Source: Beijerinckiaceae bacterium (GTDB taxonomy: Bacteria; Pseudomonadota; Alphaproteobacteria; Rhizobiales; Beijerinckiaceae). From it: a stretch of DNA of 15,042 nt. Position numbers and translations under genes: made by a program. The stretch lies in NCBI GenBank assembly GCA_022702195.1, contig JAKONB010000301.1, positions 1-15,042 on the forward strand, written 5' to 3'. The notes under the pieces are model-generated. The model searched no databases. It worked only from the letters and a program-made list of their open reading frames with translations, and was not told where the DNA came from. Below, one piece after another: positions 6,583 to 13,001 of the stretch. Position 1 is the first letter of the stretch. Every line of letters begins with the position of its first letter.

Positions 6583-7389
6583 TCAGGCAAGGCGCCGGAC
6601 CGGGGGCGGACCTTCGGCCGCCCCCGCCCCTTGCGTCTCACCGGAGAGGTCGCGGTCGAGATCCGCCGCCAGGGCGAAGAAGCGCTCCCGCACCGCCGGC
6701 GCGTAGGGGTTCGCCCCCTCGATGGCCGAGAACACCTCCGGTGCGTCGTGCCGGACCATGCCGACGGCCTCCATCAGCAGGTCGAAGCTGCGGGTGGTCA
6801 TCCGCGTCGGCAGGGGCTCCATCCGCACCAGCACCTTGGCGATGAGGTGCGTCAGGCCCTGCACCGCCGCCATGTCGCGGTCATGCGCCTCCGGATGCGT
6901 CACGATCACGTCGAGGCCCAGCACCCTGCGCAGGAAGGCCGCCGCCCGCCACCCGCGCCGGCCGCGCACCGGGCACACGGCGACCTTGCGGCCCCGGATG
7001 CCGTCGCGGGCGCTCTGGGGGCCGAACAGCGGATGGGTCGCTAGGATCTCCACGTGGGGCGGCAGCTCCGCCTCCAGGATTGCGACCGGCAGGGTCTTCA
7101 CCGAGCCGACATCCAGCACCAGCGTGCCCGGCCGCAGATGCGGCGCGATGGCCCGCGCCACCTCGGCCAGACTCGCCACGGGGGTGGCCAGGACCACCAC
7201 CGGACACCCGGCCACCTCGGGCAGATCGCCCAGCGCCACGCCGTGCCGCTCGCCGGTGGCCGGAAGGGCGGGGTCGTAGGCGCGCACGCGCAGGTGCGGC
7301 GTCAGGTGGGTGGCCATCAGCCGGCCGAAGGCCCCGAAGCCGATGAGTCCGACGCAAGGAGGCAGGGGGGTGGTGCTGGACGGCGACAC
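6583..7389 (-). CDS. prephenate/arogenate dehydrogenase (TyrA family)
   Basis: This enzyme performs NAD(P)-dependent oxidative decarboxylation of prephenate or arogenate in tyrosine synthesis. The N-terminal Rossmann motif GLIGFGAFG (14-22), VVVLATPVASL, DVGSVKT, the catalytic-site THPLFGPQS (His119) and the helical QGLTHLIA segment (His181) are all TyrA hallmarks. The reading frame extends to a TTG at 7434 (283 residues). I prefer the GTG at 7389 (268 residues) because GAGG lies 7 bases before it and a TTGACT box overlaps the TTG. There is no ACT or chorismate mutase domain. Which substrate it prefers cannot be told from sequence by eye. It faces lptB across 22 bases that include the palindrome CGGCGCGCCG (6571-6580), and it diverges from rpoN. 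Confidence 0.85.
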   Translation of the reverse strand: MSPSSTTPLPPCVGLIGFGAFGRLMATHLTPHLRVRAYDPALPATGERHGVALGDLPEVAGCPVVVLATPVASLAEVARAIAPHLRPGTLVLDVGSVKTLPVAILEAELPPHVEILATHPLFGPQSARDGIRGRKVAVCPVRGRRGWRAAAFLRRVLGLDVIVTHPEAHDRDMAAVQGLTHLIAKVLVRMEPLPTRMTTRSFDLLMEAVGMVRHDAPEVFSAIEGANPYAPAVRERFFALAADLDRDLSGETQGAGAAEGPPPVRRLA

Positions 7390-7816
7390 GACATGACCTC
7401 GGAAGGGGCCGGGCGGTCGGCGGGTGTCCGACAAGTCAACCGCCGACGACGCAGCGGTTGAGAAATGACAAGCACTTCGCCGCTAGGGGAGCGGCGTGGA
7501 ATACGATCCGGTGCGGGAGAGGCTCGTCATGATGCGGGGCCTTAGACCCGAACCCACCGGACCCGTCAACAGCCCCGGTCCGATCCCGCTTCCCGGTGGG
7601 CTCCCGCTATCGCTGCGGTGCAACACCGGGGAACGATCACGCGGCGCGGGGCCGAAGGTGAGCATTTTTTGGGCAGGAACCGGCCAACCGCTTTGACGCG
7701 CCGACGAGTTGCCGCTAGACCTGAGAACATCAAAAAGAAGCAAGATTAATGCCGAAGCCCGGTCCGTGGTGACGCGTGACGCTGGGCGGGGCGACTCGGG
7801 CGATCGGGGCAATACC
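7390..7816. promoter_or_regulatory. divergent tyrA-rpoN intergenic region
   Basis: About 427 bases (382 if tyrA starts at 7434) without a convincing gene. A perfect 7-bp hairpin with loop AGGGG lies at 7478-7496. Alternative dyads are at 7553-7600: CCCACCGG (7553-7560) pairs with CCGGTGGG (7593-7600), while CGGACC (7558-7563) pairs with GGTCCG (7577-7582). The two pairings share bases 7558-7560 and so exclude each other. A T6 run follows further down, near 7667. The rpoN promoter candidate is at 7693-7721, about 95 bases before the rpoN start. Confidence 0.4.
7693..7721 (+). promoter_or_regulatory. probable sigma-70 promoter of rpoN
   Basis: TTGACG at 7693-7698, a strong alphaproteobacterial -35, is followed after 17 bases by TAGACC at 7716-7721. 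This would give an untranslated leader of about 90 bases. The -10 matches only 3 of 6 positions. No sigma-54 (-24 GG / -12 GC) promoter was seen. Confidence 0.45.
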
Positions 7817-9361
7817 ATGAGTCTGCTGCAACGGCTGGAAATGCGCCAGGGCCAGGCCCTGGTGATGACGCCTCAGCTTCTCCAGGCGATCAAGCTCCTC
7901 CAGCTCTCCCATCTCGATCTCGCGGCCTATGTCGATGCCGAACTCGAGCGCAATCCCCTGCTGGAGCGGGTGGAGAGCGAGCCGGTTTCAGACCACGCGG
8001 CCCCCGACACCGCCGCCGACCCTGCGGGCGACGGGGACGGCGATTTCGAGCCGGGCGAGGAGCCCTGGATCGCCACCACGCTCACCGCCAGCGGCGCCGA
8101 GATGGAGAGCGCCCTCGATACCCGCCTCGACAACGTCTTCGCCGACGAGAACCCGAGCCATGCCCGCGAGGCGGCCTCGGGCGACATGCTCTCGCTGACG
8201 CCCACCCCCTACGGCAATACCGGCGGCAGCTTCGATGGCGACGCCCCGGATTTCGAGGCGAGCCTCACCGCCGAGATCTCCCTGCGCGAGCACCTGGCGG
8301 CGCAGCTCGATCTCGCCACACGCGACCCGATGGACCGGCTGATCGGCGGCTTCCTCATCGATGCGGTGGACGATGCGGGATACCTGCGCGAATCCATCGA
8401 CGACATCGCCGAGCGCCTCGGCACCTCCCTCGACACCGTCGCGCGCCTGCTCAGGCTGGTGCAGGGCTTCGAGCCCACCGGCATCGCCGCGCGGGATCTC
8501 GCCGAATGCCTCGCCCTGCAGCTGCGCGACCGCGACCGGTTCGATCCGGCGATGCAGGCCCTGGTCTCGCGCCTCGACCTCGTGGCCAAGCGCGACTTCG
8601 CCGCCCTGCGCCGCCTCTGCGGCGTCGACGACGAGGATCTGGTGGAGATGCTGGCCGAGTTGCGCCGGCTCGATCCCAAGCCCGGCCGGGCCTTCGGCGG
8701 CCGCGCCGTCGAGGTGCTGATCCCGGACGTGTTCGTGCGGGCGGCGGCGGACGGGTCCTGGCTGGTGGAGCTCAACGCCGAGGCCCTGCCGCGGGTGCTG
8801 GTGAATCAGAGCTACTACGCCCGGGTCTCGCGCGGGGCGGCGGCGGAGGGCGACAAGGCCTTCCTGTCGGAATGCCTGCAGACCGCGAACTGGCTCACCC
8901 GCAGCCTGGAGCAGCGGGCGCGCACCATCCTCAAGGTCGCCTCCGAGATCGTGCGCCAGCAGGATGCGTTCTTCGTGCACGGGGTGGCGCATCTGCGCCC
9001 GCTCAACCTCAAGACCGTGGCGGAGGCCATCGGCATGCACGAATCCACCGTCTCGCGGGTGACCTCGAACAAGTCGATCGGCACCAGCCGCGGCACCCTG
9101 GAGATGAAGTACTTCTTCACCGCCGCGATCCCGGGGGCGGCCGGCACCGCCGCGCATTCCTCCGAGGCCGTGCGCCACCGCATCAAGCAGCTCGTGGACG
9201 GCGAGACCGCCGCCGACGTGCTCTCGGACGACGCCCTGGTGCAGCGCCTGCGCGACGAGGGCATCGACATCGCCCGCCGCACGGTGGCCAAGTACCGGGA
9301 ATCCCTGCGGATCCCGTCCTCCATCGAGCGGCGGCGCGAGCATTTCGCCTATGCGCGGTGA
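7817..9361 (+). CDS. rpoN: RNA polymerase sigma-54 factor
   Basis: Sigma-54 directs RNA polymerase to -24/-12 promoters opened by enhancer-binding ATPases, for nitrogen assimilation and related functions. The 514-residue product starts with the Gln/Leu-rich activator-interaction region I (MSLLQRLEMRQGQALVMTPQ, QAIKLLQLSHLDL). An acidic region II follows (about 55-130), then the core-binding region (about 140-330). A helix-turn-helix lies around 397-420 (KTVAEAIGMHESTVSRVTSN), and the diagnostic RpoN box ARRTVAKYRE is at 486-495, intact. The ATG at 7817 gives the normal family N-terminus; an upstream in-frame TTG at 7709 would add 36 unlikely residues overlapping the promoter. The ribosome site is weak (CGGGGC). 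It lies ahead of hpf and ptsN, the classic rpoN neighbourhood. Confidence 0.97.
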   Translation: MSLLQRLEMRQGQALVMTPQLLQAIKLLQLSHLDLAAYVDAELERNPLLERVESEPVSDHAAPDTAADPAGDGDGDFEPGEEPWIATTLTASGAEMESALDTRLDNVFADENPSHAREAASGDMLSLTPTPYGNTGGSFDGDAPDFEASLTAEISLREHLAAQLDLATRDPMDRLIGGFLIDAVDDAGYLRESIDDIAERLGTSLDTVARLLRLVQGFEPTGIAARDLAECLALQLRDRDRFDPAMQALVSRLDLVAKRDFAALRRLCGVDDEDLVEMLAELRRLDPKPGRAFGGRAVEVLIPDVFVRAAADGSWLVELNAEALPRVLVNQSYYARVSRGAAAEGDKAFLSECLQTANWLTRSLEQRARTILKVASEIVRQQDAFFVHGVAHLRPLNLKTVAEAIGMHESTVSRVTSNKSIGTSRGTLEMKYFFTAAIPGAAGTAAHSSEAVRHRIKQLVDGETAADVLSDDALVQRLRDEGIDIARRTVAKYRESLRIPSSIERRREHFAYAR

Positions 9362-9432
9362 GACCTTGTGATCGGGCGCCGCGCCGGCGGCGGAAGGGGT
9401 GGACCAGCCTTCGGGTATCCCTTCCCATCGCG

Positions 9433-9461
9433 TTGACTTCTCTTCGCGAGGCTCCTTAACT
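9433..9461 (+). promoter_or_regulatory. probable promoter of hpf
   Basis: TTGACT at 9433-9438 and TTAACT at 9456-9461 are separated by 17 bases. This sits in the 133-base rpoN-hpf gap and would start transcription about 27 bases before the hpf ATG. It would let the hibernation factor be expressed independently of rpoN. Confidence 0.5.
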
Positions 9462-9494
9462 CACGCTCCGACAGCAACGAAAACCGGAGGGATC

Positions 9495-10118
9495 ATGGGG
9501 TCATTGCGCGTGACGGGCCACGGCCTGGACCTGGGCGAAGCCTTGCGGGGGCGCGTCGAGGAGCGAGTGGCGGCCACCCTGGCGAAATATCTCGACAGCC
9601 ATATGAACGACACCTGCTCGGGCCACGTCACCCTTCGGCGGGACGGAACCGCCTATCGCACCGATTGCGTGTTGCACCTCGCCTCGGGCCTGACCCTGGA
9701 GGCCTCCGGCGCCGCGCACGACCCCCATGCGAGCTTCGAACAGACCGCTGACCGGCTTGAGAAGCGCCTGCGCCGCTACAAGCATCGCCTCAAGGATCAC
9801 GGCGCGGCCGCCCATGAGGGTGCCACGGTCCAGGCCGCCTACGCGGTGTTCGCCGCGCCGAGCGAGGCGGGGGACGAGGACCTGGACGACGAGGGGCAGG
9901 ACGACGAGGGGCAGGACGGGGACGCGCATCCTCCGGTGGTGGCCGAGAGCACCAAGACCCTCAAGCGGCATTCGGTGAGCGAGGCGGTGACCGCCCTCGA
10001 CCTGACCGGCGCCCCGGTGATCGTGTTCGTTCACGCTGGTACGGGCCGCATCAACGTCGTATACCGCCGCAGCGATGGGGCGATCGGCTGGGTCGATCCG
10101 GCCGAGGCGGGTGCCTGA
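9495..10118 (+). CDS. hpf: ribosome hibernation promoting factor, long form
   Basis: HPF binds the small subunit and, in the long form, joins two 70S ribosomes into inactive 100S dimers during starvation. The 207-residue product has the S30AE domain at 1-105 (SLRVTGHGLDLGEALRGRVE, FEQTADRLEKRLRRYKHRLK). An acidic linker follows at 122-150, then the C-terminal dimerisation domain at 151-205 (TKTLKRHSVSEAVTALDLTG, RINVVYRRSDGAIGWVDP). The ATG at 9495 has GGAGG four bases before it and matches the family N-terminus, whereas the open frame upstream does not. The linker contains a duplicated DDEGQ unit. Position between rpoN and ptsN is conserved in proteobacteria. Confidence 0.95.
   Translation: MGSLRVTGHGLDLGEALRGRVEERVAATLAKYLDSHMNDTCSGHVTLRRDGTAYRTDCVLHLASGLTLEASGAAHDPHASFEQTADRLEKRLRRYKHRLKDHGAAAHEGATVQAAYAVFAAPSEAGDEDLDDEGQDDEGQDGDAHPPVVAESTKTLKRHSVSEAVTALDLTGAPVIVFVHAGTGRINVVYRRSDGAIGWVDPAEAGA
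9885..9914 (+). repeat. perfect 15-base tandem duplication in hpf
   Basis: GACGACGAGGGGCAG occurs at 9885-9899 and again at 9900-9914. It encodes DDEGQ-DDEGQ in the acidic linker between the two HPF domains. The two copies are identical, which suggests a recent in-frame duplication. Confidence 0.9.
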
Positions 10119-10152
10119 GTGCCGGCCGGGAACAGAGCCTGAACCCGGTCGA

Positions 10153-10182
10153 TTGACGTGACGGACCGCGCCGCGGTTCGAA
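10153..10182 (+). promoter_or_regulatory. possible promoter of ptsN
   Basis: TTGACG at 10153-10158 is a good -35, but the -10 window (around 10176-10182, TTCGAA) is poor. The hpf-ptsN gap is 115 bases, long enough for a promoter. Confidence 0.25.
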
Positions 10183-10233
10183 CTTGCAATCAGCGGTGGC
10201 CCTGGGCCGCCGCCGACGGGGCGACGGTCCTTC

Positions 10234-10701
10234 ATGCCAGTGCTGGAATTCCTGTCTCCGGATTCCGTGGTGCCGTCCCTGCGTGCCCGCGCCAAGAAGC
10301 AGGTTCTGCAGGAGCTGAGCGCCCATGCGGTGCGCCAGCTCCCGGCGCTGGACGAGCGCGCGGTGTTCGAGACCTTGCTGCAGCGCGAGCGCCTCGGTTC
10401 CACCGGCATCGGAGACGGGGTCGCGATCCCGCACGGCAAGCTCCCGGGCCTCGACCGGCTGTTCGGCCTCGTGGCCCGGCTGGAGCGCCCGGTGGATTTC
10501 GACGCGCTCGACGGGCAGCCGGTGGACATCGTCTTCCTGCTGCTCGCCCCCGAGGGCGCCGGCGCCGACCACCTCAAGGCCCTGGCCCAGGTGGCGCGCC
10601 TCCTGCGCGAACCCGGCATCCTGGAACGCATCCGGGCCGCCCGGGACGCCAGCGCGCTCTACGCCCTCCTCACCCACACCTCGGCCTCGCAGGCGGCGTG
10701 A
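10234..10701 (+). CDS. ptsN: PTS IIA-like nitrogen regulatory protein (EIIA-Ntr)
   Basis: This is the terminal phosphoacceptor of the nitrogen-related phosphotransferase system (PtsP-PtsO-PtsN), which carries no sugar and regulates potassium, nitrogen and carbon-storage functions by protein contact. The 155-residue length is typical. The phosphorylated residue is His67, in the family motif STGIGDGVAIPHGKLPGL (56-73). VDFDALDGQPVDIVFLLLAP (86-105) and HLKALAQVARLLR are also characteristic of EIIA-Ntr. The N-terminus PVLEFLSPDSVVPSLRARAK matches the family start, so ATG at 10234 is favoured although the ribosome site is weak. The stop overlaps a GTG of the next gene (GTGA). Confidence 0.95.
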   Translation: MPVLEFLSPDSVVPSLRARAKKQVLQELSAHAVRQLPALDERAVFETLLQRERLGSTGIGDGVAIPHGKLPGLDRLFGLVARLERPVDFDALDGQPVDIVFLLLAPEGAGADHLKALAQVARLLREPGILERIRAARDASALYALLTHTSASQAA

Positions 10702-10706
10702 GCGCG

Positions 10707-11045
10707 ATGCCGGTGTTCCGCCGCCTGCTGCCGCTCGCCCTCTGTGGGTGTCTCGGCGGCCCGCTTCCCTTGGCCTGGGCCGGGCCCACCGACGTGGCCT
10801 GCGCCCGCGACGTGCTGGTGGCCAATTCGATGCAGCGCCAGGCCCTCGACCAGCTCGAACAGGCGGGCGGCGACCCGGCCGACCAGTGCCGGGTGTGGCG
10901 GCGCCACGTGGAGACGATGCGCCGGGTGGCGAGCGTCTATGGCCGCTGCCTGTCGGGCGCCGAGCGCAACGCGCGGCTGGATCAGGTCCAGGGCTCCGAG
11001 AAGGAGTTTTCGGGGCTGATCAAGGGACGCTGCAAGGGCTTCTAG
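10707..11045 (+). CDS. small secreted four-cysteine hypothetical protein
   Basis: No family is recognised. The 112-residue product has a signal peptide at about 1-25 (RRLLPLALCGCLGGPLPLAW, then A|GPT). The mature part is predicted helical and has exactly four Cys (32, 61, 81, 109), which could make two disulphides in the periplasm. It contains DVACARDVLV, DQCRVWRRHVETMRRVASVY, GRCLSGAERNARLDQVQGSE and a GRCKGF end. The start is either ATG 10707 or the in-frame GTG 10698, which overlaps the ptsN stop as GTGA; both allow translational coupling. The Cys13/Cys15 pair in the signal does not make a proper lipobox. Base composition matches the neighbours, so it is probably a native operon member. 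Confidence 0.7.
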   Translation: MPVFRRLLPLALCGCLGGPLPLAWAGPTDVACARDVLVANSMQRQALDQLEQAGGDPADQCRVWRRHVETMRRVASVYGRCLSGAERNARLDQVQGSEKEFSGLIKGRCKGF

Positions 11046-11140
11046 GGCGCCTTCCTTTCCCGAAAGCCGAGGCCGCCAGTCGGGACGAAGCTCTTCGTCA
11101 TCCGAACGGATGGGAGGACATCGGCCCTCACGAAGTCCAG

Positions 11141-11169
11141 GACGATCCGCAACCCGTGACGATCCGCAA
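11141..11169. repeat. 12-base direct repeat before the glycosyltransferase
   Basis: GACGATCCGCAA occurs at 11141-11152 and 11158-11169, a 17-base period. It lies in the 175-base gap between the secreted protein and the glycosyltransferase, just where base composition drops. It could be an operator pair or a trace of an insertion event. Confidence 0.6.
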
Positions 11170-11220
11170 TCCTTGGCGGTCGAGCGAGACCAGAATGCTT
11201 TCCATGCGCAGCGTTGCCGG

Positions 11221-11997
11221 ATGATGAATCCATCAGACGACGTTCCGACCGCCAGGACGATCCACCAAATCTGTATCGTCGAAGGATATGGCCTTCCGGC
11301 CTTCCTGCCCGAGAGCATCGGCCAGAACATCACCTCGTTTCGATCCATCCAGACCGGCTACGCTCACAAGCTCTGGACCGGGGAGGAGATCCGCGATTTC
11401 CTGAGACGGGAATTCGACCAAAAGCTCCTCCGATCATTCGATCGACTGCGTCCCTACTCCTACAAATGCGATCTGGCGCGCCTCTGCATCCTGTATCGAT
11501 TCGGCGGCCTTTATGCCGACCTCGGCATGCGCCTGATCCATCGCTACGAGCCACCGACCGGGATGGGCTTTGCGGCCTTCCGCTCCCTCAGCTTTCTCAC
11601 GCCCAGCTGGACGACGATGTCCAATGGGATCTTTTTCGCGGAACCGGGACGCAGGGAACTGCTGATCGCCCTCGAAGGCGTCGTGCGGAACTGCCTGGCC
11701 GGACATTACGGTGCGGGTCCACTCCATCCCACAGGCCCCGTCCTGTTCGGACGCGCGATCGCGATGGCGATGCTCGAGCGGACGGCCCTCGATGGCGTCG
11801 ACGATCAATGGATCGGCGAAGTGCGGTTCGCCCCTGACGGGAGCGGGACCACGCACCACGTCGCTCCGGGGGGCACGCTGATCAGCATCAACACCAAGGC
11901 CGGGCGATCCTTGGGACAGATGGGCCTGGAAGGCTCGAATTCCTACGGAGAGGCCTGGGCCAAGCGGGAGATCTACGAGGTCACGGCCGGTCCGTAG
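11221..11997 (+). CDS. GT32-like (capsular polysaccharide type) glycosyltransferase
   Basis: This is probably a nucleotide-sugar-dependent glycosyltransferase of the GT32 / 'sugar-binding region containing DXD' family, acting on a surface polysaccharide; donor and acceptor are unknown. The 258-residue product has the family opening (IHQICIVEGYGLPAFLP, YAHKLWTGEEI) and the core YSYKCDLARLCILYRFGGLY (79-98). The DXD position reads Asp100-Leu-Gly102, so the second Asp is missing. SNGIFFAEPG (134-143) and HPTGPVLFGRAI (169-180) match later family elements. ATG 11221 was chosen at the start of similarity; ATG 11224 is as good, and the ribosome site is poor. Two 60-base lines counted by eye are 55-58% GC, against 73% for a line of rpoN, which suggests transfer from elsewhere. 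No sugar-pathway genes lie beside it. Confidence 0.8.
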   Translation: MMNPSDDVPTARTIHQICIVEGYGLPAFLPESIGQNITSFRSIQTGYAHKLWTGEEIRDFLRREFDQKLLRSFDRLRPYSYKCDLARLCILYRFGGLYADLGMRLIHRYEPPTGMGFAAFRSLSFLTPSWTTMSNGIFFAEPGRRELLIALEGVVRNCLAGHYGAGPLHPTGPVLFGRAIAMAMLERTALDGVDDQWIGEVRFAPDGSGTTHHVAPGGTLISINTKAGRSLGQMGLEGSNSYGEAWAKREIYEVTAGP

Positions 11998-12044
11998 CGA
12001 TCCTGCGGCGGCATCGGGCACACCGTCGGAACGGGACCCGCCCC

Positions 12045-12725
12045 CTATTCCTGCCCGCGCAGCAGCAGCGGTTCGGCCACCATCTTGATCGGCTTGCCGC
12101 GTCCGATGAGGATCGCGGCGCGGGACCGCTCGGGATCGGCCTCGAGGCGGGTGCGGACCCAGGCGACCAGGAATTTCAGGTATTCGGAGGCCAGCAGCCG
12201 GGCCGAGGCCGGGTGCCGCCACCAGCGATCCGCGTCGAAACCCTCGCCCACCACCGGATGCGGCACCACCCGGTCGGCCGCCCCCATCAGGGCGTGGTCG
12301 AGCTCCACCAGGGTGCGGGGCATGTGGTAGTTCGAGGTCACCACCGCGACGGTGTTGAAATGGTGCTGGCGCATCCAGCGCCGGGTCTCGATGGCGTTGC
12401 CGATGGTGTTGCGCGCCCGATAATCGAGGTCGACGCAGCACTCGATCCAGGTGCGCTGGCTCGGGTTGAGCCGGGCGATCTCGTCGCGGCTGGTGCGCTC
12501 GTTCACCCCGGTGATCAGCAGGCGGCGGCCGAACCCGTTGGCCAGGAGATCGATGGCGTCGCCGATGCGCTGGGAGCCCCCGGTGAGGGCCACGATGCCG
12601 TCGGCGCGCTCCGTGGGCACCCGCTCGTCGCGCGCCAGATGGGCGGCGAAGACCAGGAAGCCCCCGACGAGGGCGGTGGCCCCGCAGGCCGACAGGCCGA
12701 TGAGGCCCCACAGGGTGCGTGACAT
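12045..12725 (-). CDS. YdcF/SanA-family (DUF218) membrane-anchored protein
   Basis: The DUF218 family is linked to envelope integrity (SanA) and nucleotide-cofactor binding (YdcF); its reaction is unsettled. The 226-residue product has one N-terminal membrane segment at about 5-28 (LWGLIGLSACGATALVGGFL), then the DUF218 domain. Family motifs are ADGIVALTGGSQRIGDAIDL (41-60), RRLLITGVN (67-75), the Cys-containing CCVDLDYRARNTIGNA (96-111) and VVTSNYHMPRTLVELDHAL (128-146). The ATG at 12725 puts the anchor at the N-terminus; longer in-frame starts exist (12842 and up to 12917) but add a polar, low-similarity region. Most of the domain would lie outside the cytoplasm. It follows ftsEX on the same strand, a frequent Rhizobiales order. 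Confidence 0.82.
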   Translation of the reverse strand: MSRTLWGLIGLSACGATALVGGFLVFAAHLARDERVPTERADGIVALTGGSQRIGDAIDLLANGFGRRLLITGVNERTSRDEIARLNPSQRTWIECCVDLDYRARNTIGNAIETRRWMRQHHFNTVAVVTSNYHMPRTLVELDHALMGAADRVVPHPVVGEGFDADRWWRHPASARLLASEYLKFLVAWVRTRLEADPERSRAAILIGRGKPIKMVAEPLLLRGQE

Positions 12726-13001
12726 CCCGGTCCGGCGCGGCGGCCTCGGAGCACCCCGGTCCGACGCCGCTCCGCACGCGACCGCGGCCGTCCGGAACGC
12801 CGGTTCGGCCCAGGCCCACCCGAAGGCCTCCCGGGGTCCCATGGTGCCGCTGCCTGACATCCGCGTCGTCATTCTCCCGCACGATAGCCCGGATTGGGGC
12901 GGCCACGAGGCAAGCATTTCGTACCGGAAAGGTTCACGGATGGTTAACGGCTTCCCGCGAGAGGCCGCGCGAACCCGTGGCCCCCGTTCCGGACCCGAGC
13001 G
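12726..13001. promoter_or_regulatory. ftsX-ydcF gap with CtrA-like half sites
   Basis: This holds 276 bases, or 84 if the longest ydcF start is used. On the minus strand TTAA-N7-TGAA (12933-12947) is one mismatch from the CtrA consensus TTAA-N7-TTAA. No terminator hairpin with a T run follows the ftsX stop. Confidence 0.3.

Noticed and set aside
7496..7696. 66-codon plus-strand frame upstream of rpoN
   Set aside because: It has a Pro/Gly-rich random-looking product, no ribosome site, and overlaps the palindromes in the rpoN upstream region.
7988..9343. 451-codon open frame on the minus strand
   Set aside because: It is antisense to rpoN and its composition (many Gly, Gln, His, Arg) is that of a shadow frame.
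10175..10182. GGTTCGAA, resembling a tRNA T-loop
   Set aside because: No pairing T-stem, anticodon arm or acceptor stem surrounds it.
10743..10751. Possible lipobox in the four-cysteine protein (Cys13 / Cys15)
   Set aside because: The residues before either Cys do not fit the lipobox pattern, so ordinary signal peptidase I cleavage is more likely.
11434..12906. 490-codon minus-strand frame spanning the glycosyltransferase and ydcF
   Set aside because: The glycosyltransferase and the DUF218 protein explain the region in other frames; this frame shows no domain.
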